This document shows, piece after piece, positions 54,380-63,998 of a stretch of 64,000 nucleotides of DNA; position 1 is the stretch's first letter; every line of letters begins with the position of its first letter. The position numbers and the translations under genes are program-made. The stretch is from Aquimarina sediminis. GTDB taxonomy: Bacteria; Bacteroidota; Bacteroidia; Flavobacteriales; Flavobacteriaceae. The stretch is taken from the NCBI RefSeq assembly GCF_002895435.1, contig NZ_POYJ01000003.1, positions 433,645-497,644 of the forward strand, given 5' to 3'. The notes beneath the pieces were generated by a model that searched no databases, was not told the origin of the DNA, and worked only from the letters and a program-made list of their open reading frames with translations.

Positions 54380-57022
54380 TTAATTTTTTGTTTTTGTAGA
54401 GTCTTTTTTCTTTTTTCTTCCCAGAAAACCACCTAAGATATCTTTTGCAGTATTTTTTAGCGTTTCTTCAGTATTGCTAGAAGAGTTTGTTGTAGAATCT
54501 GTTTTCTTTTTAGATCCTCCTAATAGATCGGTTAGTACCTCTTGACCTTTGCCAACAAGTTCTCCTTTAACCTTTTCTTTTTGTTGATTGACTATTTGTT
54601 GTGTTAGTTGTTTTACAGCCTGACCTGTGTTTAGGTTAATTTTTGGATTTTTAAAATTCCCTGAGATTCCAATGGGTAAGCCTACAGTCATCGTGTTGGC
54701 CTGTTTTTCATCAAGCTGCGACATCAAACTTCCCACTTCACTACCTAAATACTTTGCAGGAACATCTAGTTTGATATTGTAATTCATATTTTGTTCAAAG
54801 CTATGATTTCCTCCAGCGGTGATTTTAATTCCTTCTACGTCAAATTCAAATGGTTTTACGTTAATTTTTCCATCATCAAAACTTAGGTTGGTTTTGATAT
54901 CTTTTAGATTTAATTGATCAATTTCAATAAAATTGAGTTGATTGTCTAAACTGGATAAAAATGGAGTTTTGGTTGTAGAAACCTGAGCATTAAGGATCTC
55001 AGCAAGTGCTTTTCCTTTCAGCGAGGTCAAAATAGGAATAAGACTCTCATTAAGACTACCGTTTAGGTTTATTTGAGTACTTAAGTTACCAGTAAGTGCG
55101 CTTGCAATAGGAGCTAGTCCTTTTATTAACTCTAGGTTGTTAAAGGATTTTACTATGTCAATTTTACTTAAATCCAGTGCCATATCAAATGTAGGGATTT
55201 TGGATTTTGTAGAAACATTACCGTTAAGAGCCATGCCTCCATCAAAAATATTAGAAGTAACATTTTCTAGGTAAGCAGTTTCATCTTTGATTTTTACAGT
55301 TCCTTTAGTGTTCTTTAGTTCCAGATTATCATAAAAAACTTGTTGAGTAGTAAAGTTTAAGGTAGCATCAAGAAACGAAGGAATTCTCATCGTTTCATCC
55401 TCAGTTGTTTTTTGGGTTTCGCCATTAGCAATTTCTTTTTCAGATTCCTGCTCACTAACCATAAAATCATCTACAGCAAAAACTGTAGAGTTTACATCAA
55501 AATTTCCTTTTAAATCCTGTTTAGCAAATAAAAACCCCATAAGATTATTAATCGTTCCGGTTGCAGCGATGTCTGATCTTCCTGTAGAGGCTTGCATCTT
55601 ATCTAATGAAATCGTTTCTGGGTTAAAACTTACATTAGCATTTTCTATTTTTATTTCATTAGGAGTATCCGGAGACGCATAAGTGAATTGAGAAATACTG
55701 GCTGTTCCTGAGCTTTTTACGTTTTGATATTGTTCTTTTTCAAGAGATTGCATATCAAAATGAGTTTTGATATCAGCTTTAACAATTCCATTTAGTTTTT
55801 CTTCTAGTTGTAATGGGTATGCTTGATTTAGATTGGCAAGATTTAAGGTTCCTTTTAGCATCATATCTACAATCATGTTTTTAGTCAGATTGCGTAAACT
55901 ACCTTTTGCAGCAAAAGAATCTTGATCTATTTTAAAAGTTAGATTGCCAATCTTAACAAAGGTATCATCGATTAGCCCCGTCTCGTTCATGATTTGGGTA
56001 TCGATATTTATGTTTTTAACACCTTTAGGGAGGTCGGGATATTTAAAAGAAGCATTAGTAGAGGCGATTTTAATATTCATTTTTGGAATATAGGTGTCGT
56101 CTGACCTTCCTTTTATAGTGCCATCAATCAAAAAGTTACCATTGGTTTCTATACCATCTAGATTTTTGACATAAGCTTCAGGGATGACCGCTAGAAAATT
56201 TTTGAAATCCGAAGAAGGAGTTTTGAAGCTAAGGTCTACATCAGTATATTTTTCAAATAATTGAACAAATCCCGTAAATTCTAAAGGTAATCTGTTAATC
56301 AGTGCTTTGTTTTCTTTAAAAGAATAACGTTGATTCTCTAGGTCTAACTCAATTTCGGCATCGAGTTGCAGTTTGTTTTTGTTTAAGTACTTGGTGTTAT
56401 CCAGACTTAAAGACGCTTCTGTACTAGTTTTGGTATCCAAAATAATTTTCTCTCCTGATACAGATCCGTCACCGCTATGATTAAGGTCAGTTATTTCCAT
56501 CAAAGTTTTGCTGGTATCGTCTTTGAATAAGATTTTACTATCATTTATTTCATAATGATCCAGTGCAAAAGTAAAAGAGCTACTTTCTTCTTCGGGTTGA
56601 TCTTTAGAGGTTTCTTCTTGTTTTTTGGCGATATCAACATTAGAGTTACCAATAGAGTCTGTTTTAACAGCAATGTTGGCTTCGTCAATTATTATTTTTT
56701 GAACACTAATAGGTTCTGAAGAGCTTTTGAATAATTCGTTAATAGACATGTCTAAAGCAATTCTTTTTGAATATGCCAGAGTATCACCTTCGAACGGAGC
56801 ATAATTGATAATCGATAACTCATCGATTACTACAGAGGCTTGCGGAAAACTTCTGATCAAACTAATATCTACATTTGCAAAATCTACCTTCGCATTTACA
56901 TGTTCATTAACCAGATACCGTACTTTATCCTGAATAGTATCTTTAAATAAAAAAGGAATAGAAATAAGAGCTATAACCAATAGTAGTACGATAATTCCTA
57001 GAATTTTCAGGGCTTTTTTCAT
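54380..57022 (-). CDS. AsmA-like family protein
   Basis: The 880-residue protein has an N-terminal membrane helix (KALKILGIIVLLLVIALISIPFLF). A long repetitive beta-rich region has AsmA/TamB-like strands (VKYLVNEHVNAKVDFANVDISLIRSFPQASVVIDELSI at the start, GGNHSFEQNMNYNIKLDVPAKYLG near the end). The lysine/serine-rich C-terminal tail (about 830-880) is low complexity. AsmA-like proteins span the periplasm and are linked to lipid movement to the outer membrane. It is a single gene. Confidence 0.9.
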   Translation of the reverse strand: MKKALKILGIIVLLLVIALISIPFLFKDTIQDKVRYLVNEHVNAKVDFANVDISLIRSFPQASVVIDELSIINYAPFEGDTLAYSKRIALDMSINELFKSSSEPISVQKIIIDEANIAVKTDSIGNSNVDIAKKQEETSKDQPEEESSSFTFALDHYEINDSKILFKDDTSKTLMEITDLNHSGDGSVSGEKIILDTKTSTEASLSLDNTKYLNKNKLQLDAEIELDLENQRYSFKENKALINRLPLEFTGFVQLFEKYTDVDLSFKTPSSDFKNFLAVIPEAYVKNLDGIETNGNFLIDGTIKGRSDDTYIPKMNIKIASTNASFKYPDLPKGVKNINIDTQIMNETGLIDDTFVKIGNLTFKIDQDSFAAKGSLRNLTKNMIVDMMLKGTLNLANLNQAYPLQLEEKLNGIVKADIKTHFDMQSLEKEQYQNVKSSGTASISQFTYASPDTPNEIKIENANVSFNPETISLDKMQASTGRSDIAATGTINNLMGFLFAKQDLKGNFDVNSTVFAVDDFMVSEQESEKEIANGETQKTTEDETMRIPSFLDATLNFTTQQVFYDNLELKNTKGTVKIKDETAYLENVTSNIFDGGMALNGNVSTKSKIPTFDMALDLSKIDIVKSFNNLELIKGLAPIASALTGNLSTQINLNGSLNESLIPILTSLKGKALAEILNAQVSTTKTPFLSSLDNQLNFIEIDQLNLKDIKTNLSFDDGKINVKPFEFDVEGIKITAGGNHSFEQNMNYNIKLDVPAKYLGSEVGSLMSQLDEKQANTMTVGLPIGISGNFKNPKINLNTGQAVKQLTQQIVNQQKEKVKGELVGKGQEVLTDLLGGSKKKTDSTTNSSSNTEETLKNTAKDILGGFLGRKKKKDSTKTKN

Positions 57023-57196
57023 CTGTTTTAGATTTATTGTTTTTTCAATATTCAGATAGAATTTTGCATAGTCAAGATTCTATTTAGAGTTGCTCTTTTT
57101 TAACTATGTGCACTTCATGATAAAATAACTTTGAGATAAAGTAACGATTTACAAAGATACAATCTTACTTTTTTTAAGTTAACTATTTGTTAGATT

Positions 57197-57937
57197 TTAA
57201 ATTTCTAAAGCTAACTCTTCTCCTTGTTGTAATCCAAAACGCTTTCTTATAAGATATACGCATAGATACAAAATTGGTGTGTCTAGAGCGGCGACCAATA
57301 TTTTAAACAAGAAACCATTAAGTAATAATACCCCGAAGCGATCCCAATCAATTATACCTGCAGAACATAACAGTAGCAGAACAGTTAGCGTGTCTATTAG
57401 CTGAGAAGAAAAGGTAGAGAAATTATTTCGTAACCAAAGGTGTTTTCCTTTGGTGATACGTTTCCAAAAATGAAAAACCTGAATATCTATATACTGAGCA
57501 AAGAGATATGCCATCATTGAAGCGAGCACAGCAATTACCGTTGCTCCAAAAACCTGATTAAATATGTCATCATTTATGGGAGACCATGATGTGGCGGGCA
57601 CTGATGAAGATACATATACAATAAGTAGTGAAAAGAAGGAGGCAAAAATACCTGCAGTAACAATTTGATTTGCTTTTTTCTTTCCGAATATCTCACTGAT
57701 AATATCTGTAATAAGAAAAGTAATTGGGTAGGGAAGGATACCTACAGAAATTTCAAAAGTATAAATCCCCATAAAATCCCAGTAAAAGAATTTTTGAAAA
57801 ATAAGATTAGAAACTACTAATGATGAGATAAAAAGAGCTCCAAGAATTAGGTATATACGATAAGCAGTACGTTTGTCTTTTAAAGTCAGAATAGCATCGT
57901 TCAAAATAAGGTAGTGTTTTTGTGGTATTAATGACAA
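57197..57937 (-). CDS. Queuosine precursor transporter (YhhQ/VUT family)
   Basis: The 246-residue protein has about six to seven membrane helices. It carries the family motif around GILPYPITFLITDIISEIFGKKKAN (near residues 68-92) and the DTPILYLCVYLIRKRF region at the end. YhhQ imports queuosine precursors such as preQ0/preQ1 for tRNA modification. No queuosine synthesis gene is in the window. The start at 57937 is an ATG after an AT-rich leader. Confidence 0.9.
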   Translation of the reverse strand: MSLIPQKHYLILNDAILTLKDKRTAYRIYLILGALFISSLVVSNLIFQKFFYWDFMGIYTFEISVGILPYPITFLITDIISEIFGKKKANQIVTAGIFASFFSLLIVYVSSSVPATSWSPINDDIFNQVFGATVIAVLASMMAYLFAQYIDIQVFHFWKRITKGKHLWLRNNFSTFSSQLIDTLTVLLLLCSAGIIDWDRFGVLLLNGFLFKILVAALDTPILYLCVYLIRKRFGLQQGEELALEI

Positions 57938-58010
57938 AAATAAGAAGGAACATCGTCTTAACTAGAATTACACATATAAAATATTTATAGCATAATAGTC
58001 TTTACTTTTA

Positions 58011-58958
58011 TCAATCATCAAAATCTCCTCCTGAAGGTAGTTTGCTGAAAAAAGTATCAATATCCTCAATTTCTTTAAATTTTCCAGAGGGCATAGCGAA
58101 CTCTGGTAGCTCGATGATACGTTCAGAAAAACTTTCTGTTTTTAGCGTGGCGTGTAATGCTATGTCTACTCCTTTTTTAAACATTTTGATCCCTAGGTCA
58201 AGCCATTTGTTTTTGATTAATTTATCAGTATTAGTAGTGTCAGTGTTTTTTAAGAGATCTTTTGATATCTTATCTTTTAGCTGCGCACTTTTGGTTATGA
58301 TACTATCGTTTTTGACACTTGATATGGTAGACTTAAACTCTGAAGATAAAGGAAAATTAATTTCTTTCGGAAGCCTGTAGAATAACATTTCTAAAAGATT
58401 CCGTTTTATTTTTATGTCTTTAGAATCAAAAATTTCTTGCTGAAAAACATCGCCAATATATAAATTGTAATCCACATCAAACCCTTGGATAGAAGATGAG
58501 TCTTTTACTGTTTTATTAGCCTTATATATATTGTCGAGAAGAGTAAACGTACCATCTATTGGAGAAAAACCTTGAGGATAATGTGTTTTTGCTTTTAGTT
58601 AGGTGTCATATTCTTTTACCGTAAGGGTATGTTTGTTTTTTTGAAATACATCAGAATAATACAAGATTATACTATCAGTGGTTAAATCAATAATAATCCC
58701 GTTTTTCATATTAAAAACAGCATTTAAACCTTTGGCTTTTTGTTCTCGTTTTATTCTGTTTTCAGAAATATGGTATGTGGTGTATATTTTAAATAGACTA
58801 CCCTGATACCCCCGAGATTCAGATAGTTTTATTTCTCCTTCAAAATAAGTCTCCAAAGGTATTTCTTCTTCTTTTTGATTTTTGTCTTTAGAAAAAAAGT
58901 TACAAGACATCAATGAAGATAGTATAAAGAAGGTTATGATTGATTTTGTGAATTGCAT
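58011..58958 (-). pseudogene. Lipoprotein gene interrupted by one in-frame stop
   Basis: Two open stretches are in the same frame, split only by a TAA at 58599-58601. The first (58958 down to 58599) starts with a lipoprotein signal (MQFTKSIITFFILSSLMSCN, lipobox cysteine at 19) and ends KEYDT. After the stop, the frame continues LKAKTHYPQGFSPIDGTF and on without break to TAA at 58011, about 315 codons in all. The second part could also start at a GTG at 58475 (154 residues, MDYNLYIGDVF...). The original was probably a single envelope lipoprotein; the family was not recognised. Confidence 0.6.
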
Positions 58959-59110
58959 TGTATCGCTTTTAAAATATAAATTTAGAACAAAATGGAAGGC
59001 AAAAATATAAATGAAGTGTTTTATTTTTATGATTGGTTATTCTTTGGTTACTTTTGCGCAATATTGTTCCGGTAGAATACACCACATCATAAATTTTTAT
59101 AATTCCAGTC

Positions 59111-60238
59111 TTGAAAACACCTAACCTTATTCATATTTCATTAGGCAGTAATATTGAAAATCGTTTGCTTTTTCTACAAAATGCCGTTAATGAAATATAT
59201 AGAACCATAGGAGATATAGTTTCCGTTTCTGGAGTGTATCAGACACCTGCTTGGGGATTTAGTAGTAATGATTTCTATAATGCTTGTATTGCGGTTCATA
59301 CTTTTCTTTCTGGAGTAGAAGTTTTGGATATTCTTTTAGAAATAGAGAACTCTTTAGGAAGAATAAGAACAGATGGAGCAGGGTATGAAGCAAGAACAAT
59401 TGATCTGGATATTATTCTTTCTTCAGAAGGAGATATGTCTACAAAAAAATTGACAGTGCCTCACCCGGCTATGCAAGATCGAAGATTTGTTCTGATACCA
59501 CTTGCAGAAATAGCAAGAGATTTGTTGCATCCAAAATTACAACAAACAGTAGGGCAGTTGTTAGAAAAAACTACAGATGACTCCAAAGTAATCTTGCTCA
59601 CAGATAAGATTGTTAATCCAAAAGATAAATATGATTTATCCAGATTTCAGTATCTAACTATAGAAGGCAATATTGGAGCTGGTAAAACAAGTTTGGCACA
59701 GATAATAGCCAAAGAGTTTAATGCAAAACTTATTCTAGAACGTTTTGCTGATAATCCTTTTTTGCCAAAATTTTATGAGGATATGGAGCGCTATGCTTTT
59801 CCCTTAGAAATGTCTTTTTTGGCAGATCGATATCAGCGTTTGCAAGATGATATCGCGCAGTATGATCTGTTTAAAGATTTTGTAGTAAGCGATTATGATG
59901 TTTTTAAATCCTTGATTTTTGCAAAAGTCACTTTGCAATCAGAAGAATTTACCCTTTACAAAAAGGTATTTGATTTGATGTATAAAAATTTGACCAAGCC
60001 AGGATTGTATGTATATCTGTATCAAAATACAGAACGACTTTTGGAAAATATCAAGAAAAGAGGTCGTGACTATGAACAAAAAATCCCAGGGGATTATTTG
60101 GATAAAATCAATAAAGGATATCTACAGTTTATAAAATCTCAACCAGAATTTAATGTCAAGGTGGTAGATGTTTCAGAATTGGATTTTATTGCAAATAGAT
60201 CGGATTATATATCTATTTTAGAAGAGATAGTGCTTTGA
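59111..60238 (+). CDS. folK: FolK-deoxynucleoside kinase fusion protein
   Basis: The 375-residue protein joins two enzymes. Residues 1-150 are 2-amino-4-hydroxy-6-hydroxymethyldihydropteridine diphosphokinase (ISLGSNIENR, EARTIDLDIILS, VPHPAMQDRRFVLIPLAE). Residues 180-375 are a deoxynucleoside kinase (P-loop IEGNIGAGKTS near 183-193, LERFADNPFL, ENIKKRGRDYEQKI). The start is TTG at 59111; no ATG or GTG is available between an upstream stop at 59090 and the conserved region. The fusion is known in Bacteroidota; it links folate synthesis to nucleotide salvage in one chain. Confidence 0.93.
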   Translation: MKTPNLIHISLGSNIENRLLFLQNAVNEIYRTIGDIVSVSGVYQTPAWGFSSNDFYNACIAVHTFLSGVEVLDILLEIENSLGRIRTDGAGYEARTIDLDIILSSEGDMSTKKLTVPHPAMQDRRFVLIPLAEIARDLLHPKLQQTVGQLLEKTTDDSKVILLTDKIVNPKDKYDLSRFQYLTIEGNIGAGKTSLAQIIAKEFNAKLILERFADNPFLPKFYEDMERYAFPLEMSFLADRYQRLQDDIAQYDLFKDFVVSDYDVFKSLIFAKVTLQSEEFTLYKKVFDLMYKNLTKPGLYVYLYQNTERLLENIKKRGRDYEQKIPGDYLDKINKGYLQFIKSQPEFNVKVVDVSELDFIANRSDYISILEEIVL

Positions 60239-60252
60239 TTTTTTATAAAAAA

Positions 60253-60282
60253 CACCATTTTGATCTATAGAACAAAATGGTG
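60253..60282. terminator. Convergent terminator between folK fusion and dipeptidase genes
   Basis: A 10-bp perfect stem (caccattttg/caaaatggtg) surrounds a 10-base loop with A/T flanks on both sides, in the gap between two converging genes. Confidence 0.7.
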
Positions 60283-60367
60283 CTAAATTATTTTAAGGGA
60301 GTTGTTTGTTTTGAATGAAAAGAACTGTAATGTCAATTCTTATGTAAAAATACCCTCTTTTAGTTTT

Positions 60368-61696
60368 TTATAGATTTTGAAGCTCTCTAGCAACTTTTTG
60401 TACCTCGTCTAGAACGCGTAATAAATTTCCACTCCATAGTTTTTCAATTTGTGCTTCGGTATATCCTCTTTTTACTAACTCCAGAGTAACATTAAAAGTT
60501 TCAGAGGCATCACTCCAACCTTCGATTCCGCCACCTCCATCAAAATCAGAACTAATACCAACATGATCGATACCTATTTTTTCAACCATATAATCAATAT
60601 GATTAACAAAATCGATCACATCTACTGCGGGAGGAAGGTTATCCATTTGTTTTACTTTTTCTTTTCGAATAGTAAGCATTTTTGTATAGAAGTCGTAATA
60701 CTTTTCTTTTTTCTCAAGACTTAGCTTGGTTACTTCTTTTCGCTCTAACCAGTCAACTCCCATAGAATCGGCAATCTCTTTGGCAATTTCTACTTCTATT
60801 TTATCTCTTTTTTCGAATTTTTCAGTGTTTAGATATGAAGTAAAAGCTACAGTTTGTACCACGCCGCCATTTTCTTTTAACCACTGTAGTTGTTCATCAT
60901 CTAGGTTTCTGCTATGATCACATAGCGCTCTTGCAGAAGAGTGAGAAGCAATAATAGGAGCCTTGCTTAGTGCTATCATTTGGCGCATTGATTCTTTAGA
61001 AGGATGTGATACATCAATCATTATCCCTGTTTTATTCATTTCAGAAATGACTTCTTTCCCTAACTCGCTTAATCCATTATGTAACCAAACCCCATCGGCT
61101 TCGCCTGTATTAGAGTCGCATAATTGACTATGCCCATTATGTGAGAGCGACATATATCTGGCACCTAGATCATAAAATTTCTTTACATTGTTAATATCTT
61201 TCCCGATAGGATATCCATTTTCGATACCAATCATAGCCACTTTTTTTCCTGTTTTATGAATTCTACGAACATCACTGGAGGTTAATGCTAATTCGATTTG
61301 ATCAGGAGCAATTTTTTCTGCTAATCTATGTATTGCATCAAACTTTGATATTGCATTTTTATATGCCTTTTCATAGCCTGAAGGAGTTAATGAGTCCTGA
61401 CCCGTATATACAATAAACCAGGCAACATCTAATCCTCCTTTTTTCATTTTGGGCAAAGTGATTTGAGAAGTAAGATCCTGAGTATAATTAATTGAATCTG
61501 TAAAGTTTTTTACATTAATATCACAATGAGTGTCTAGTGTGATTACCTTATTGTGAATTTCTTTTGCTTTGGCAATAAGTTGGTCTTCTGTAGAAGCAAT
61601 TTTTTTGGTATTTTCTTCAGTGTTCTCTTTTGGGTTTTCTTGTTTACAGGAGAGTGTGAGTAGTATCATAGATGCAAGAAGTAAAAAGTTTTTCAT
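60368..61696 (-). CDS. Membrane dipeptidase, peptidase M19, lipoprotein
   Basis: The 442-residue protein has a lipoprotein signal (MKNFLLLASMILLTLSCKQ; cysteine at 17). The M19 zinc site is seen in TLDTHCDIN, IGIENGYPIG and SHNGHSQLC, with MIDVSHPSKESM and the catalytic HVGISSDFDGGG near the end. M19 enzymes hydrolyse dipeptides in the periplasm or at the surface. It converges with the folK fusion gene. Confidence 0.93.
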   Translation of the reverse strand: MKNFLLLASMILLTLSCKQENPKENTEENTKKIASTEDQLIAKAKEIHNKVITLDTHCDINVKNFTDSINYTQDLTSQITLPKMKKGGLDVAWFIVYTGQDSLTPSGYEKAYKNAISKFDAIHRLAEKIAPDQIELALTSSDVRRIHKTGKKVAMIGIENGYPIGKDINNVKKFYDLGARYMSLSHNGHSQLCDSNTGEADGVWLHNGLSELGKEVISEMNKTGIMIDVSHPSKESMRQMIALSKAPIIASHSSARALCDHSRNLDDEQLQWLKENGGVVQTVAFTSYLNTEKFEKRDKIEVEIAKEIADSMGVDWLERKEVTKLSLEKKEKYYDFYTKMLTIRKEKVKQMDNLPPAVDVIDFVNHIDYMVEKIGIDHVGISSDFDGGGGIEGWSDASETFNVTLELVKRGYTEAQIEKLWSGNLLRVLDEVQKVARELQNL

Positions 61697-61916
61697 GGTT
61701 AAGATATGATTATGTGTTACAGAAGCTTAAACTTACAAAACAAATTTTAAACAAGATATGATATCGGGATAATTGCTTTGAGCTAATTATTAGTTAATTA
61801 CATGGAGAGGAAGCAAATAAAAATTAAACTTTAGCGTTGTTTTTATAGCTGTCTGACAGCTGTTAAAAGTGTTTTTTTTCTTATTTTTAATACATTAATA
61901 TTTACACAAACTCTCC

Positions 61917-62816
61917 ATGACACATTCATCAGATTCACGATCTAAATTGATTACGGTTTTAAAGCTTTCTGCTTTTGTTATTTTTATAGGTAGAGCCTAC
62001 CAGCATATTGTTTGGGATGCTCCATACAGAACTTTTTTATGGGATGAAGGTATCCTAAAAGGGGTTATTGAAACTCTTTTTGATACCACCTGGAACGAAT
62101 ATGTAACCAGTCCTTCTGCTGCTAGTATCACTTCTTTTTGTATAAAATTGATAGGAGTATTTTATCTCCTCTGTGCGGTTGTTACCTTACGTCTAAAACC
62201 TGATATGAAAAAACTAGGCAAATTCATTTTGCTCGGAGGAAGTTTTGGTCTTTTTATCTTGGCTCTTTTATATTGTAAAGAGAAGTTTTTGCATGTAGGA
62301 CAGTTTTTTGAATATACAATTCAGTTTATCTGCCCGGTGCTATTATATATGCTATTATTTACTTCTGTAGAGTTGAAAAAGATTCGTTTGATTGCGCTTA
62401 TTGCAATAGCACTTACGTTTAGTTGTCATGGCCTTTATGCTATTGGATACTACCCAAGACCAGGGACCTTTATTGATATGACCCTAAACACCTTACCTAT
62501 TAGTGAGCCTAGTGCTCATGCCATGCTAAAAATAGCAGGAATACTGGATTTTGTAGTCGCTATAGCCATTTTTATTCCCAGAATCTCTTATGCTACTTTG
62601 GTATATGCATTTATCTGGGGAGGGCTAACTGCTATGGCAAGACTGGTGGGTCATTTTCATATGGCTTTTTTATGGAATTCTTTTAGCCAATGGACCTGGG
62701 AGATGTTGATTAGACTGCCTCATGCTCTTATTCCTTTGTTTGTTATGGTTATTGACCGCCCTGATATCTCCTTTTGGAAAAAGTTGTCCTTTAGAAAAAA
62801 ACCTCAAGTAGTCTAA
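61917..62816 (+). CDS. Multi-pass membrane protein of unknown function
   Basis: The 299-residue protein has about seven or eight hydrophobic helices. Features include GRAYQHIVWDAPYRTFLWDEG near the N-terminus, several histidines (HGLYAIGYYPRPG, GHFHMAF) and a basic C-terminal tail (FWKKLSFRKKPQ). No family was recognised. It is a single gene preceded by a short palindrome (agctgtctgacagct near 61849) and followed by the 21-bp repeat array. Confidence 0.7.
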   Translation: MTHSSDSRSKLITVLKLSAFVIFIGRAYQHIVWDAPYRTFLWDEGILKGVIETLFDTTWNEYVTSPSAASITSFCIKLIGVFYLLCAVVTLRLKPDMKKLGKFILLGGSFGLFILALLYCKEKFLHVGQFFEYTIQFICPVLLYMLLFTSVELKKIRLIALIAIALTFSCHGLYAIGYYPRPGTFIDMTLNTLPISEPSAHAMLKIAGILDFVVAIAIFIPRISYATLVYAFIWGGLTAMARLVGHFHMAFLWNSFSQWTWEMLIRLPHALIPLFVMVIDRPDISFWKKLSFRKKPQVV

Positions 62817-62861
62817 TGTAATTCAGTTCAAAAAGTAAAAGTGGTGACACACTGTATGCCG

Positions 62862-63213
62862 CTCGAGTCGATATAATGATCTGTCTATTTGATCCCGAGG
62901 GGATTCGAGTTGATATAATCACAGTTCTAACCACCTGTATAGATAGTTCGAGCTGATACCATCACACTTCGAGTTGATCCCGAGGTACTTCGAACCACCT
63001 ACATAGGTAGTTCGAGCTGATAAAATGGTGCTTCGATTTGATAAATTATCAATTCAAAGGGTCGACTTATCGAATATATTCGATAAAGGATCAGCTCGAA
63101 GCGATATTTTATCAAAAACAATCGTCAAATGATCAGTTCGAAACGATAAACTATCAGCGCGAAGTGGCAATCTATCAGCTCGCACCACCTCTGGATCAAC
63201 TCGAACCCTGACC
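62862..63213. repeat. Array of about 17 degenerate 21-bp units in two head-to-head arms
   Basis: The left arm (62862-63066) repeats a unit starting TTCGAGCTGATA every 21 (twice 22) bases. The right arm (63087-63213) repeats its complement (NNATCAGCTCGAANNN) in exact 21-base steps at 63087, 63108, 63129, 63150, 63171/63172 and 63193. The variable half of the unit falls into a few classes, such as ATAnAAT, CCCGAGG (twice) and ACCACCT (three times). No coding role is evident, and it is unlike CRISPR because the conserved core is only about 11 bases. Confidence 0.85.
63067..63086. repeat. 20-bp perfect palindrome at the centre of the array
   Basis: The sequence ttatcgaata is followed directly by its exact complement, and the orientation of the 21-bp units switches here. 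Confidence 0.9.
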
Positions 63214-63430
63214 ATATGGAGAGCACCCCTTGTCATGAAGGGGTGTAGGCATACTTTTAAGGGGTAAAACTAATCGAAGTTATAGTTATGATTTCTTTGA
63301 GAAAAAAATGTAAAATCATCAAATGAAAAATTTTAAATGATACATTCTGAAGTATCGGTGAGAAAGAAAATTTTACTGCGGTAAATTCAAAGTAAACATG
63401 GTATTGTACTATTGATAACGGTTCATAAAA
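63214..63430. other. Intergenic region after the array
   Basis: No gene was found. A short hairpin (cacccctt/aaggggtg near 63226-63246) is the only notable structure. Confidence 0.5.
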
Positions 63431-63459
63431 AAACTACCTGAAGATTATTCAGGCAGTTT
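63431..63459 (-). terminator. Terminator of the T9SS protein gene
   Basis: A 12-bp stem with one mismatch pair (aaactacctgaa/ttcaggcagttt) and a 5-base loop lies 24 bases after the stop codon in the leftward direction, with an A/T tail. Confidence 0.75.
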
Positions 63460-63482
63460 CATATTCATTAAAAAATGTATTC

Positions 63483-63998
63483 CTATTTCTTAATAAATTT
63501 CTGACTAATCTCTCCTTTTCTTGTTTTGATAACAATAAAGTAAACACCAGCATTTAGTTTGTTGATAGCATAGGTTGCTTTTTCAGATGTAAAAATAACG
63601 CTGTCAACAATTCTTCCGAACATATCTCTGATGATAGCCTCTGATCTATGAGCATTAGCATAGTTTGGATACTTGATATGTAACACACCAGATTCTATTG
63701 GATTAGGATGAATACTTAGTTTTTCAGAAATCGTTTTGGGTTGATCAGCTAGTACTGTATTGTTTCTTTGAGCAAGAGCCACTACGGTATGTGGATTGTC
63801 TATAGTCACAAGACTACCTCCCGCAGGATTCCATACATCGATATTGGTAGGTAGAACAAATAAATTAGTATCACTTAGTTGCCCTACACTGTTGGCATTA
63901 TCTACTTTGACAGTTCTAAGTTCTATTTTGTTTTTATCAATCCATAGCCACTTAAACTGATTAAATGAACCAGCTGCTCTGGTCCAGGTTTTGGTATC
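63483..63998 (-). CDS. C-terminal part of a T9SS-secreted protein
   Basis: The frame stays open to the right edge, so only the last 171 residues are seen. The final about 75 residues form a type A T9SS sorting domain: LSIHPNPIESGVLHIKY, IIRDMFGRIVDS, INKLNAGVYFIVIKTRKGEISQKFIKK. The part before it (KTWTRAAGSFNQFKWLWIDK, GQLSDTNLFVLP, DVWNPAGGSLV) looks like the end of a secreted enzyme or adhesin; its function is not recognisable from this piece. It is exported by T9SS and anchored or released at the surface. Confidence 0.85.
   Translation of the reverse strand, partial: DTKTWTRAAGSFNQFKWLWIDKNKIELRTVKVDNANSVGQLSDTNLFVLPTNIDVWNPAGGSLVTIDNPHTVVALAQRNNTVLADQPKTISEKLSIHPNPIESGVLHIKYPNYANAHRSEAIIRDMFGRIVDSVIFTSEKATYAINKLNAGVYFIVIKTRKGEISQKFIKK

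Noticed and set aside
62862..63213. CRISPR array
   Set aside because: The conserved core is only about 11 bases, units are 21 bases, orientation inverts midway, and no cas gene is nearby.
63054..63236. Leftward 60-codon frame with a heptad-like repeat (RADSLSF, RTDHLTI)
   Set aside because: It is simply the translation of the 21-bp array (21 bp = 7 codons). It does not continue across the rest of the array and has no signal, domain or clear start.
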